DNA from: Mesotaenium endlicherianum
Lineage: Eukaryota > Streptophyta > Zygnematophyceae > Zygnematales > Mesotaeniaceae
Direction of reading: 5' to 3'
Length of the DNA stretch: 57,216 nucleotides
Assembly (NCBI GenBank): GCA_009602735.1
Contig: WELA01009273.1
Coordinates: forward strand, 307,167 to 364,382
The notes under the pieces were generated by a model that worked only from the letters and a program-made list of their open reading frames with translations, searched no databases and was not told the origin of the DNA. The stretch's first letter is position 1, and every line of letters starts with the position of its first letter. Made by a program: the position numbers and the translations under genes. Of the stretch, positions 41,881 through 53,004 are shown piece by piece.

Positions 41881-44800
41881 AAATTCTCAAGTGTCCCCAG
41901 AGGCATCGTAACCCTTCCATCAAATGAGGTACTTCATGACATATTTAGACGATCGACGGACCGAGCGCGCGTCTAAAATGTCCTCAACCTCATATTCCTC
42001 AGGGTCGCCGTCTCGGACAGCGGGGACCGGTCCCGGTTGGACAGGTAAGCGACCTGTGAACAGTGTATCACCTTTGATGTAGGGTTCCAGGAAGGAGACA
42101 TTAAAGACCGGATGACCCTTGTATTCGGCTGACATGTTCAGTTTGTAAGCGTTCTGACCGACACGACGCACCACCGAATATGGACCGACCCAGACAAGGC
42201 CAAGCTTTTTCTTGACCACACCAGGGAGGTACAGGTGCTGAGAATGTAATTTGACCAAATCGCCTTTAGAAAAGGTCAGTTCGCGACGGTGCTGATTAGC
42301 GTACTTTTGTTGGTTTGCTTGGGCTCTGTGCAGGTTCTGTTGGACTTCTGACAGGGTGTCAGCAAACTCCTGAGTTAACTGGAGGGAGACCGGATTGTCA
42401 ATCCCTTCAGGGTAAGTTAAAGACTCCCCTAGGACATCTACAGGAGACTTAGGGACTCTACCCAGGCTTAGTCCAAAAGGAGTCTTGCTCGTTGACGCGT
42501 GCACCGCACTATTGACAGCAAACTGGATTTGAGGTAACAGGTCATCTCAATTTTCTTGTTTTTGGTTAATATAGGCTCTCAGTACCTCTTGCAGAACTCG
42601 GTTAGTTCTCCCAGTCTGCCCATTAGTCTGAGGGTGGTTTGCTGTGCTCAGCAGCTGTGTGACGCCCATTAGCCCCATTAAAGCCCTCCAGAACTTAGAT
42701 GTAAATTTTGAGTCTCTGTCTGAGATTATATTTAGAGGGTAGCCCATGTTGGCATACTACATGGTTGTAGAACTGCCTCGCTGTTTCGAGTGCAGTTACT
42801 TTGACAGTTGTGGGGATGAAAATGACCATTTTTGTCAGTTTATCCACAACTACCAGTATCGAATCATGCCCATTGGCAGTTCGTGGCAGTGTGACCACCC
42901 AGTCCATGGATATCGTTTCCCAGCGGCCAGCTGGGATGGGCAGCGGTTGTAAGAGGCCCCCCGGTGGTGTGTGCCTAGACATATTCTTTTGACACTGGTC
43001 ACAGGACTTAACGTATTTCAAGACCTCCCGAGGTAATTCCTCCCAATGATAATGTTTTGCCAGTTTGCCAACAGTTTTGGCCTGCCCCAAATGCCCACCC
43101 AGTAAACTGTCATGTGCTTGACTCAATAAAAGAGACCTTATTTCCAAGTTATTAGGAATGACCAGCTTCAGCCTGCCTGAAGTGGTTTCAGTCACCCAGA
43201 CCCCTCCCTTAAGCTTATACCCGAGTGCAATAGCACGACACATACCAATAGTGGGGTTGGGCTCAAATGTTGGGTCAGAAAGGTAGGCTTTCCTAAGTTG
43301 TTCAAGGAAGGACTTTTTCACCTTCAGTGAAGTGAGTGCACACAAGACTTTATCTACAGCATGCTGACTAAAGTTCCTTTCTTGCAAGTCAGGTCTTCTA
43401 GAGAGTGCATCAGCAGGATTCAACTTCCCTGGTTTGTAGTCGATCTGGACTTGGAACTGCTCCAGCATCTGGCTCCAGCGGTTCTCCCTCCTCGACAGCT
43501 TGGACTTCTTCTGAAAGTGGGTCAGAGCTAGATGATCTGTAATCACCTTAAAAGCTTTACCATGTAAGTATGCTCTCCACTGTTTGAGTACATGAATGAT
43601 AGCTAGCAGCTCTTTATCATGCACTGAGAAATTAATCTTCGCTGGATTAAATTTCATAGACTTGTACAACACAGGATGCCACTCCTGCCGTACCTTACCC
43701 TCCTTTGTGGTTTTGTCAGCAGGCTGCAACAAAATAGCACCCATGGCAAAGTCCGAGGCATCAGTAATCACCTGCACCGGTTTGCTGGGGTCATACACGG
43801 CTAGCACGGGGGCAAAACAAAGGGCATCTTTAAGGGTCTGGAAGGCAGCCTGCTGCTCTTCCCCCCACACATACCCTATGTCTTTCTTAGTAAGGTCAGT
43901 CAATTTACTGGCCTTTCTAGAATAATTCTCAATAAATCTCCTGTAGTAGTTAGCCAACCCGAGGAAGGATCTAACTTCAGAGATAGACTGTGGTACTGGC
44001 CAGTCCCTTATGGTCTGGACTTTTTTTTAGGATCCACACTGATACCATCTTTGCTGACAATGTGGCCTAAGAATTCAATACTTTCCTTATAGAAATCACA
44101 CTTGCTCATTTTAGCATATAAGTGATTTTTTCTCAGAGTGTCCAGGACTGTCTTTAAGTGTTCAGTGTGCTGAGCTTCATCTTTAGAGAAAATTAAAATA
44201 TCATCCAAGAAAACTTGCACAAACTTATCCAAATAAGGTCTGAAAATGTCATTCATAGCACCCATGAAGGTCGCAGGAGCATTAGTAAGTCCAAATGGCA
44301 TCACGTTGAACTCATAGTGTCCATCACGTGTGCGGAAGGCAGTTTTGTGCTCATCCCCCTCAGCAATTCTGATTTGATGATAACCACTCTTGGGATCTAT
44401 CTTACTGAACACCTTAGCACCAAACAGGGTATCAAGCAAGTCTTCGATTCTGGGTGAAGCATACTTGTTCTTTACTGTAATTCTGTTCAGAGCTCTGTAA
44501 TCCACACACATCCGCATATTGCCATCCGTTTTCTTAACAAATTAGATGGATGCGCCGTAAGGTGATTTACCCGGGAGACGTATAACCATTTTCCTCAAGC
44601 TCTGCAATCTGTGTTTTCAACTCCTCGCTCTCCACATAAGACAAGCCATAAGTGCGTTGCCCGGGTGGCTGACTCCCAGGTAATAAATCAATCATATGAT
44701 CTACTTCCCTCTTAGGGGGTAGTCCTGGAGGCAGATTAAATACATCCGTGTACTGAGCAACAATTTTCGCAGCAGTAGGGTGCTCCAGAGGGCTTACCTT

Positions 44801-45621
44801 TTTCTCAACCACTTCTTCAGGTTGAGGAGGTACCTCTCTTAGCAGCAGACAGAACATTCTGTCTTCCTTCTGGTTCCAACTTTTGACGAACTCCATTGCA
44901 TGCAGCAACTTGCATCCTTCTGGAAGCCTCTTCTTTTCCTTCATTTGCCATCCACACAGGACAAGAGGAAGAGCACTGGTGGGTGCCAAGTCAGTCTGCC
45001 CATCACTGGCTCCTCTCACTTTAACTGTACCTCTGCTCCAACACACTTCAGCTTGATGTCTATTAAGCCAGGACCTGCCTAGCACGAGATCATAAAAGCC
45101 AGTGTTGAGTACCTCAAATGTAAGCGTTTCAGTTAGAACTGCAATGCCAGAACCTAACTGGACCTCAATAGGCTTGGTTATAACTCCTCCCGGGATACTT
45201 GAGGCATCTCCAAGGAATATTTTTCTATTCCCTTGGGTGACAGTAGGCAGCCTTAGCCGCTTAACTAAGTCCTTGTGGATAAAAGTATGTGACGCCCCTC
45301 CGTCAACAAATGCCCTCACCTTCCTACCTGCAATCATGCAATGCAGTAGGATAGGGGGGACTGTCTTTTCCTGACTTTCGCATTGTTCTCCTGACTTAGC
45401 AAAGAAATGTTGGACATCAAGTGGAACAAGAGCATCCAGAGTGTGCACTCTCTGGATGTCTATATTGCTGATGATCTCCTTTATCTGGTTGTCAGGCATG
45501 CACAGTGAATCCAGTTCAGCAGGACCCACAATACTTGCTACGAGGGCAGCTAGTGACGACTCACTATCTCTAGCATCCTCACGGTCAGTAGACTGGATAA
45601 CTGACTGTTGCTGTCTTTTAA
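41880..45621 (-). pseudogene. Pol of chromovirus G2 (broken)
   Basis: Same domains as G1 in pieces: protease and RT start (45706-44567, ending in a stop), RT core with FLDD (44517-44008), RNase H to integrase (43957-42695), integrase core (42747-42547) and its C-terminal part to mid-chromodomain (42504-41920). Breaks by comparison with G1: an indel near 44570, a lengthened T run at about 44022-44029, an indel near 42745, and stops from TGG to TGA at 42549-42547, CGA to TGA at 41922-41920 and TGG to TGA at 41889-41887 in the chromodomain. Not functional. Confidence 0.93.
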
Positions 45622-47102
45622 AGGCTGGTCTTTTCTCTCGACTTTTGGAACGTGCTTGACTGGACACTGTTCTCTGTAGTGGCCCAATTGCTGACAATGG
45701 TAGCAAATGGATTTTGATGAGGCTGGTCTCGGCTTAGTCCTACCACCACCTCTTCCATAGCCGCCTCGAGAGAAACCACCTCTACCTCTAGACTGTATAG
45801 CATTATACTCATACTCATATTCATCATCTTGATCATCCTCAACCTGGTCTCCTTCAATTGCATTGTAGGAACCGTGGGGCTTTTTGACAATCTTAGACAC
45901 CAAAGCATTGTTCTGGCGCTTGTGATTGAACTGCTGCTGATCCCAGGCATCAGCATCCTGGATCAAGACAGCCAGTTTCTCATTCTTTTCAGCGAAATGA
46001 CTTGAGACTTCGGATTTCAAGCCATACCTGAAGTATGCTATCCTATACCGTTCTGGCAAGTCTGGCGGTTTCATCATGTTCTCCTGGAACTTTTGAGCAA
46101 ACTCAGCAACTGAAGTGGTCTGCTTCAGTGTCAGGGAGGTCATCGCATAGATAGCTTTCTCCTGCTGGTTGATGACATCAAACTTCTCATGCAACGTCTC
46201 GACAAACTCTCCCCACGTAGGATCACCTAGTTGCGGAGCCTTACGCTCTCCTTTCCAATAATGCCACCAGTCTGCGGCACTGCCTTTCAATAGCGCACCG
46301 GTGTACCTGACCTTCTCGTAATCTTGCAATTCTGGGTAGTTCTCCAGCCACTGCTCAACATCCGCGAGAAACTTGATCAGGTAATATTTTCTGTTTCCCT
46401 CAGGATCATAGTCCTGGGGAGGTTTCGGCCTGGGCTTACTAGGCCCTCTGCCACCACCACCAGTGGTTTGAGACCCCAGTTGGTCTCTGTCCCGCAGTAG
46501 AGACATTATGATTCTTTTGTCCTCCTGTTGGGACTGATACATGGTCGCCATTTGCGATTGCATTTGAACAAACAATGCTCCCAAGTCTACTCTTTGGGGT
46601 GGTAGTCTAGCAAATGCAGCAGCAGCATTGGCATCTACTCGCTGAGTAGTGTCCTCAACAGTCCCTCTCGCTCCTGCAGCAGCAATTCCTGCCGCATTCA
46701 GCCGGTCACGTATTTGACATAGGGGTACATTGAGTTGTACAGCAGGAGGTGGGTTCAGAACATTGGCCCTGGATGCCATAAGTTCTTCAACCGTGCGCTC
46801 GTCAGCGGGCTGTCCTTCCCTCCTTTCTGTATCTTTAGCAGCTTTTGCTAATTGTTCAGCTTCTAATCTGGCTCTCTCCTCCTCAGTTTCCTGTGCTGCG
46901 ACTGCGGCAATAGCAGCTGCCTCATCTGCAGCCTCTCTAGCTGCAGTATCTGCCACTGCTTCAGAATAGGTACGGGTTCCCGCTACATGGCTTTCCGCCT
47001 GGTTTTNCCCGCTACATGGCTTTCCGCTTGGTTTTCGACATTCTCGTTATCCTGGTTCTCCATGTCTCGGGAGTTGCTAATTTGAGACCTTGTCCTTACC
47101 AT
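45550..47102 (-). pseudogene. Gag of chromovirus G2
   Basis: Homologous to G1 Gag from the ATG at 47102 (MVRTRSQ) to the zinc knuckle CYHCQQLGHYREQC. A duplicated ~28-base segment joined by a single N (47007) breaks the frame near codon 32; this is probably an assembly artefact, in which case the gene may be whole. The gag stop present in G1 is TTA here, so the frame runs 19 codons further, to 45550. The frameshift heptamer is kept at 45616-45622. Confidence 0.85.
47007..47007. other. single N at a duplicated join
   Basis: CCCGCTACATGGCTTTCCGC occurs on both sides of the N, so two overlapping contigs were probably joined without merging. Confidence 0.85.
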
Positions 47103-47136
47103 ACAAAGAAGACTGTGATAACAGCTCTGATACCAC

Positions 47137-47859
47137 TAAAATGAATTGACTTACCAAATAGGTGATTAACAATCAATGAAGATCTTTATATCAGCAAGTA
47201 ATCTTTATGGTATTTTTCATTAACTGGTTATACGGCAAAAGGAAAACACACTAGCAGTGAACAATACTCGTAAGTCAAATGCGAGTAAACTAGCATCAAT
47301 AATGCAATCAGTAAAACTCATACATAAGCAAGGTTAGAAGACAGTGCGTATCAATGGCTTCTCGCCTTGGATTCAGATCTCTTTCAGTAAGCTGTACAAG
47401 AGAGTTGGCCTCGTTTCCGAATGCCGAACTCGAGAGCAATGCCTAGCATATGTACATGGAATGAGTTTACTGTTCTACGGCCAGTGCGATGGCACCGCCT
47501 ACCCGGGAGTTAACCACGTTGGTAGGACCTTGGTTAACCAAATCCACCGCCATCTCCCATCATCCCGAATCGCCATCCATCATAGGGATGTCATCTGGCC
47601 ATTCATCTAGCCTATCACACTTAAATGCATATCGAGGCAGTTCGCTGCTACTGAGTACGGAAGTGAGCTGGTTGTCAAAGAATGTGTCGGCAAGCTGACT
47701 TAAGTTGACTTCAGGCTGCTGCTTCCGGCTGAGTCATTAAACTGCTATTAAATATAAAGTCCAGCAGACTGATTATTTAAGTAGAGTTCAGCAGGCTGAA
47801 CATGATTAACTATTATATTTAAATGAATATCATATCTACTAATATATTGATTCATTACA
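47137..47859 (-). repeat. 5' LTR of G2
   Basis: 723 bp; its inner end reads TTTTA instead of TTTCA (CA lost by one transition). The primer site TGGTATCAGAGC (47135-47124) adjoins. Confidence 0.93.
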
Positions 47860-47864
47860 GTTTG

Positions 47865-49977
47865 TGTGGTACCCCTTGGCCCGTTGAATTTTCGCAATCG
47901 GCATTGCACGGGCCGCAATGCCCTTGGCCGATTCGTGATTTTCCATGAGCTCGATGGGCCCCGTTTTGATTCATTATGGCCGAGGCTTGAGCCCAGGCAT
48001 AACGTTATGCTCATGCACTGCTGCGTCAGCCGGACATGTGTGCCTGGCCCTTTGTTGTCGCTGCTGGCGTTTGCATACGTCAGCGAGATACGTTGTAATC
48101 AATTTTTGGTCGGGGGGGGCGTGTGACAGGACCTGTTCGGCCCGTCCAATCTTCAGACCGTTGGGCGGGGCTTTCTTGTCCCTGCCGGGGGTTCCTTTGC
48201 ATCCCTTCCTTTCCCCTATTGGTCATGCGGGCCGGGACGTTTTCCCTTGGCCCGTCTAGTCACGTCTGGCGTCTGTATATGCAAGTACTTTACAAGAGTA
48301 ACTTCTCCGTTGACAGGGGAAATTTGTCGTGACGTACTTCCCCATGCCCCGCCTGTCTAGCCGATAGGTTCGACAAAAACCTGCTTTCTGTTGGGGGCCC
48401 GTTTTGGTCCATTCCTTTGACAAAAAAGATCCGTCTGGGGCCCGTTTTGGCCCTGGCATGTTGTTCTCTGGCATATTTTTTTTGCCAGCAAACAAAGCCC
48501 AGGATTAAAGTACTTAATCCCATAGAAGGGGGGGGGCTGGGTTTTACGAAAACCAGTCGGGTCCACCTTGGTTGACTTTTGTGACCAAAGGTGACTGTTC
48601 ATGTCAGTCACCCTCCCACGTGTTGAAGTCAATTTTTGCGACTGTGTGTGGACTTTGTGACCCGTTGCACACATGCGGGGTTTTATTTATTCAAACCCTA
48701 GATAGGGGAGTTTGGATTTTACGAAACTCTGTGGACTTCCCATATTGACTTTTGTGGTCAAGGGCGCTATTTATTAGTCCCCCTCGCACATGTCAAGTCA
48801 ATTTTTGCAACCGTAGGGGCCGTTTTGTCTCGTTGCAAATGAGGGAATATTTATATTTTCCACCCATCCCACACACCTTGCGTTTGTTCGTGCCGCGCGC
48901 ATCTTTCGACACACGCGTCGGGCTTTTCGCCCGAGGCCTTTTCCACAGCATTGTCGCAATTGTAGTCATTCTATGACATTGACTCCATCGGGCATTTTCT
49001 GGATTGATTGCAGAGTCGTCAAGATTTGGTCACATTTTGACCAAATTTGACATGTTATTTTGAATTTTAGTCCTTAAAGTTTGTTTATTTGTTCACATTC
49101 TCTTTCTGCATCCTTTGGCGTGATGCTGTTGCATTTGTTTAACCCGTCTATTTATGACTCAACCCTCTCACATGGATTTGCGCTTCAAATCATGTCAAGG
49201 TTGGCATCGCATTTTACTTGATAAGTGCCGAATTCCTCTTTTCCTGTTTGCCAATCGCCAAAATCTGCATATTTTTGCAATTTTCTTCTTCGCATTGTTA
49301 ACAAGTCCTAATGTCTTGGGGCTAGTCGATGCACTTCAAGAGCGTTAGGTTGCGACCTCTCGCGTTCTCTCTTGTTGGCATTTGGTTGTGTAGCCCCCAC
49401 TTGTGACATTAAGTGCGCTCAAGTGTCATACAAAGGGATCACAACATTGTGCGCATTTCGCACTCTCATATGCACCGTTATATTTGAGAAGCTTGGCCTT
49501 GCTATTACGTGCGACGTAATCGAGCGTTGTCCAAATCTCTACGGTCTCAAGTTATCCAACGAGTCAAGGAGTCATCGTCTTATAGGGAACCCCTCTGTGG
49601 CATACTTTGGATGACTCCCGATTTCTTAATGCCTGTTCGCATGCGTTACGAAAAGTTGTGTATCCTAGTTATATTCCCGTTTGGCATATAAGTAACGCCC
49701 ATGGTGCGTTGTCAGGATACGAATGCCAAATTGCGATTGCACAGTAAGTGCATAACATTAGACAGGCTCTGATGGGCCCTCTATACACTCGTTTGTGACG
49801 TTCTTTGTGATTCGCTCACACACGTCACCAGATTTCACTTATAAACAACGTTGTGATACGTTCACTTCCACAGTTGCGCATTCTTGTACGGGAACATGTT
49901 GAAGGGTTGTGAGTTTGCCCAGCCCTGGCCAACCTTGCTTGTGAGCAACGTAGCCTGTTCCCGTCTGTACTCAGTGC
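47865..49977 (+). repeat. decayed repeat DNA with diverged tandem ~176-bp blocks
   Basis: GGCCCGTT-rich sequence up to about 48450 resembles the GC-rich repeats left of G2, which inserted between them. Two diverged blocks starting TTTTACGAAA at 48542 and 48717 share TTGACTTTTGTG, CACATGT/CACGTGT and AAGTCAATTTTTGC. No intact gene is visible. Confidence 0.5.
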
Positions 49978-50625
49978 GTGCTCTTTCCTTTGATTTGCAA
50001 GCTACTTCATGAGTTTTTGCAACGAATTGTCAGTATTGGCTTTGCCATATACTACTTTCAAGAGGATGTTAGTATCGTTTATTTGGAAGATGATTCGACG
50101 CATTTTGCGTTTGAGCGCATTAAGGATGCCCTCAACCTTGCGCTCGTTCTCACATTGGCCGATCCAAACCTGCTTACGGAGCAGTCGAGGATGCGTTTGG
50201 TGTTGGAAAAGGGGTTGTTTTGCTACAGGCAGGCCAGCCTTTCAAATTTGAGAGTTGAAAGTTAAAACCTGCCTAACGCAGGGCAGTCATATATGCTCTA
50301 AAATCCGGCGTTGTTATTTGGAAGGCTGCAAGGTTTTGACAGTGGTTACGAAGCACTGCTCAAATGCCTTCTTGTAAGTCAACAAGCCAACCATGTCAAG
50401 ACGGCAGACGAGATGGTCTGAGTTCTTGCAACGTTTCCACTTCGAGTGGGCACATCGCTTTTGTTGCAACAATGTTGCTGACCCTTCAAGTCGAATTCCT
50501 CATCACGTTTTGATGTTGGGGACTGTTGCGAGCTTGCGAGAACAAAATGGTCAGGCTTCGAGGGCGGCCACCCTTGATTTTGTCGTACCCCCCAGCCAAC
50601 ATCAGATTGGCTTGACACAGTGAAT
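49978..50625 (+). pseudogene. relic of a Ty3/gypsy RT-RNase H region
   Basis: 49978-50265 contains FAFERIKDALNLALVLTLAD, the start of the RNase H connection (F-x-x-(L/I)-K-x-A-L...P/A-V-L). 50393-50623 contains MSRRQTRWSEFLQRFHFEW and NVADPSSRIPHH, the end of gypsy RNase H. The middle is missing or out of frame. It lies about 0.9 kb upstream of the SARNP start codon. Confidence 0.75.
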
Positions 50626-50639
50626 GGCCACGGCCAGCC

Positions 50640-51511
50640 AAGACGAGGCTTCGTCTCCCGTGGTCTCCACTGGGGCGTGCGAACGAGGGCCGTGGGTGTG
50701 GGCGCTCTCACACAAAGCGTGCTCATTCGAAAAGGAAAAGGAAGAGACGGCGGATGCGGTTGGGCACGAGCCAGCCGTGGCCGGCTGCTATGGCCGGGTC
50801 TTGCGTTGGCTCTGCCCGACTTGGCAGCTGCTGACATGTTCCTTGCTTTAGCTTCGCCTGACTCGAAAGGAACTAGCGTGGACTTTATGGATTCGGTGGG
50901 GTCAACCTTACAGCTGACCTGTCTATCAATTCCAACCCATCGATAAATGTTGCGTGTGACCAGTCGCAGTTATACCTCATGTGCGACTGATTAGGTTTCT
51001 GTTCAACGCTGACTTAAAGCAGCGGTTTTGGTCTGGGGGTCAGCGCTGACCTGTCCGCATCTGGGTCCGCCGGGATCTCCGCCACGCGTGTCGCACCGCC
51101 CAATAGTGAGCAGTCTCGACACTATCCTTGTTTTACGGCGTGATATTTTCTGATCAAAATTCTTTATTACAAGCTGAGGAAATCCTGCACAGCAATGCAC
51201 GGTAGCGAGCGGGAGCACAAGCACGGCAGCACACACGGCAGCAACACGGTGGGCGTCGGAGGGTTGTGCTGCTGTTGCTGTCGGAGGATGGGATGTTGGA
51301 CCTCACGTCAAAAAGTCTACTTCCTCCGGACATCTCAGCGGTTGCTAAGTCTCTCTCTGCGACACGGTACATTTTTCTACTTTTATCTCTCCTCTCTCGT
51401 AAGAAGTTCTTATTTTTCGTCACATCATCAACATCGACTGAGAGTTTTTTTTCTTGCTTTTCTAAAAGTCTCAACCCTTCCCCTTTTTATTTCGGGGCAC
51501 TTTTATCTGTA
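50640..51511 (+). promoter_or_regulatory. probable promoter and 5' leader of the SARNP-like gene
   Basis: No gene motif. A pyrimidine-rich stretch (51360-51510) precedes the start codon, as in many 5' leaders. No TATA box can be assigned with confidence. Confidence 0.4.
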
Positions 51512-53004
51512 ATGGCCAGTCCAGCAGCAGGAACTCCTGTTGGTACATCTCAGTACAGAAAGATGAAGGTGCAGGAATTGAGAGACGAGCTCAGTAAGCG
51601 GAACTTAGATACAGCCGGCCTTAAACCAGCATTAGTTGATCGTTTGGAAGCTGCAGCAGCTGCAGAACTTGCCTCAGGTCCTCCAGGAAAAAAAGATGAG
51701 GAAGAGACTGTTCTTGGCGAAGCCTCCAAGCAAGATCCGACTGCTGTCACAGAAACTCCCACCCCTGAAATAGAAGAAGTTAAAGGTACAGGGGATGCGA
51801 AAGTAAATCTGGAAGGTGACACGAAGGAGCCTAGTAAGGAAGATACTACTTCTCCTGCTAAGCCCGAGCAGGGTGGTCAGAGTGGTCAGGCTTCCACGAC
51901 CGATAAGCATGCGGCTGAAGCTGAGAAGAAGGCAAAGCGGGCTGAGCGCTTTGGCATAGAGAATGTCCCTGGCGAAGACGAGAAAAAGAAGCAGAGAGCA
52001 GAGAAGTAAGTAACTGAAGGTGTATGGCATTACTTATTGAAAGCCTAGTGCCTCTAGACCATTCTGAGCTGATATTCTTGCTGTTGCTTCTGGCTTTCAT
52101 ATCTTCCTGGATCCATTTTGTTTGATGCATTGACTTCTTTCATGTCGCTTTTGTTCAGGTTTGGTATCACTACTGATGAGACCAAGAAATCAGCTCGTGC
52201 TGAACGCTTTGGCATTTCGAAGGATGAGAAAGCCGGAGCTGTTGCAAAAGTGGTGAAACCACTGTCGGATGAGGAAGCAGCAAAGCGCAAGGCTCGAGCT
52301 GAAAGGTGGGCGCATGTACCCGAGATGTAACTCATATTCTACCTCAAAATTTTGTCAGGAAGAGTGACTGTAAAAGTCAGGTTTATACAACGAGCAGTGT
52401 GTGTCATTGTGTGTCATGCTGTGTGTTCTTCGAGATTAACTCTTATGTATCTTGCTGTTATGTGTATCTGCCCATTTTGGTGTCTCAGGTTTGGCAGTTC
52501 AGTCAAAGAAAATGATGAAGCACCAGCTAAAGTTGATGGCCAAGCAGTGACAGCTACTGCTGAAGCTGATCAAGCTCGCAAGAAGGCGCGAGCAGAGAAG
52601 TTCCACTTGGCTACCGAGGTTTCTCCTGTCAATGCTGAGGAGTCAGAAAAGAGGAGGCAGCGGGCAGAAAAGTAAGTTATGGTAACGTTTAGTAAAGCTC
52701 GTCAACATTAAGCATTCATTGTGTACCTTTCCTTCCGAAGTCTTTCTTCAGGTTTTGTGTTCGTGACTTTTGCCTGTCTGCTTGGGTTGATCATGGCCTC
52801 CGGTTCAGTGTCATTTGCATCACTGATACATGTACCCGTAAATTTACACAATCTATTTCAATGTTATCCTCAGCTGGTAGTAGTCTATCAGATTGACACA
52901 GTCTCTTGTGTCTCTGCAGGTTTGGATTGCTTATAAGTTCAAATGAAGAGATTGAGGCCAGGAAAAAGCAACGAGCTGAGAAGTTTGGCATTGCTTCCGC
53001 TTAA
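51512..53004 (+). CDS. SARNP/Tho1/MOS11-like SAP-domain mRNA-export protein
   Basis: Four exons, 51512-52005, 52159-52305, 52489-52671 and 52920-53004, all with GT-AG introns, give 302 codons. Residues 18-52 form a SAP domain (MKVQELRDELSKRNLDTAGL). An acidic linker follows, then seven copies of (K/Q/A)RAE(K/R)FGI at 142, 161, 177, 210, 247, 271 and 292. In human SARNP and yeast Tho1 such motifs bind the DEAD-box helicase DDX39B/UAP56/Sub2 within TREX, so this protein should act in nuclear mRNP assembly and export. I chose the Met at 51512 because SAP then begins near the N terminus as in relatives; the frame is open further up to 51266 but that part looks like leader. All three introns cut the same motif codon in phase 2. 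Confidence 0.93.

Larger units (their letters stand above)
38895..47859 (-). mobile_element. G2, second copy of the chromovirus (pol broken)
   Basis: 3' LTR 38895-39616 and 5' LTR 47137-47859 flank the same layout as G1. Flanks GTCTG (38890-38894) and GTTTG (47860-47864) form a 4/5 target duplication. The LTRs differ from each other more than those of G1 do, and pol has at least six breaks, so G2 is older. Confidence 0.92.

Noticed and set aside
51266-51511. N-terminal extension of the SARNP-like protein from an upstream in-frame Met
   Set aside because: The added 82 residues are hydrophobic/Phe-Ser-rich from pyrimidine-rich leader DNA, and relatives start a few residues before SAP.
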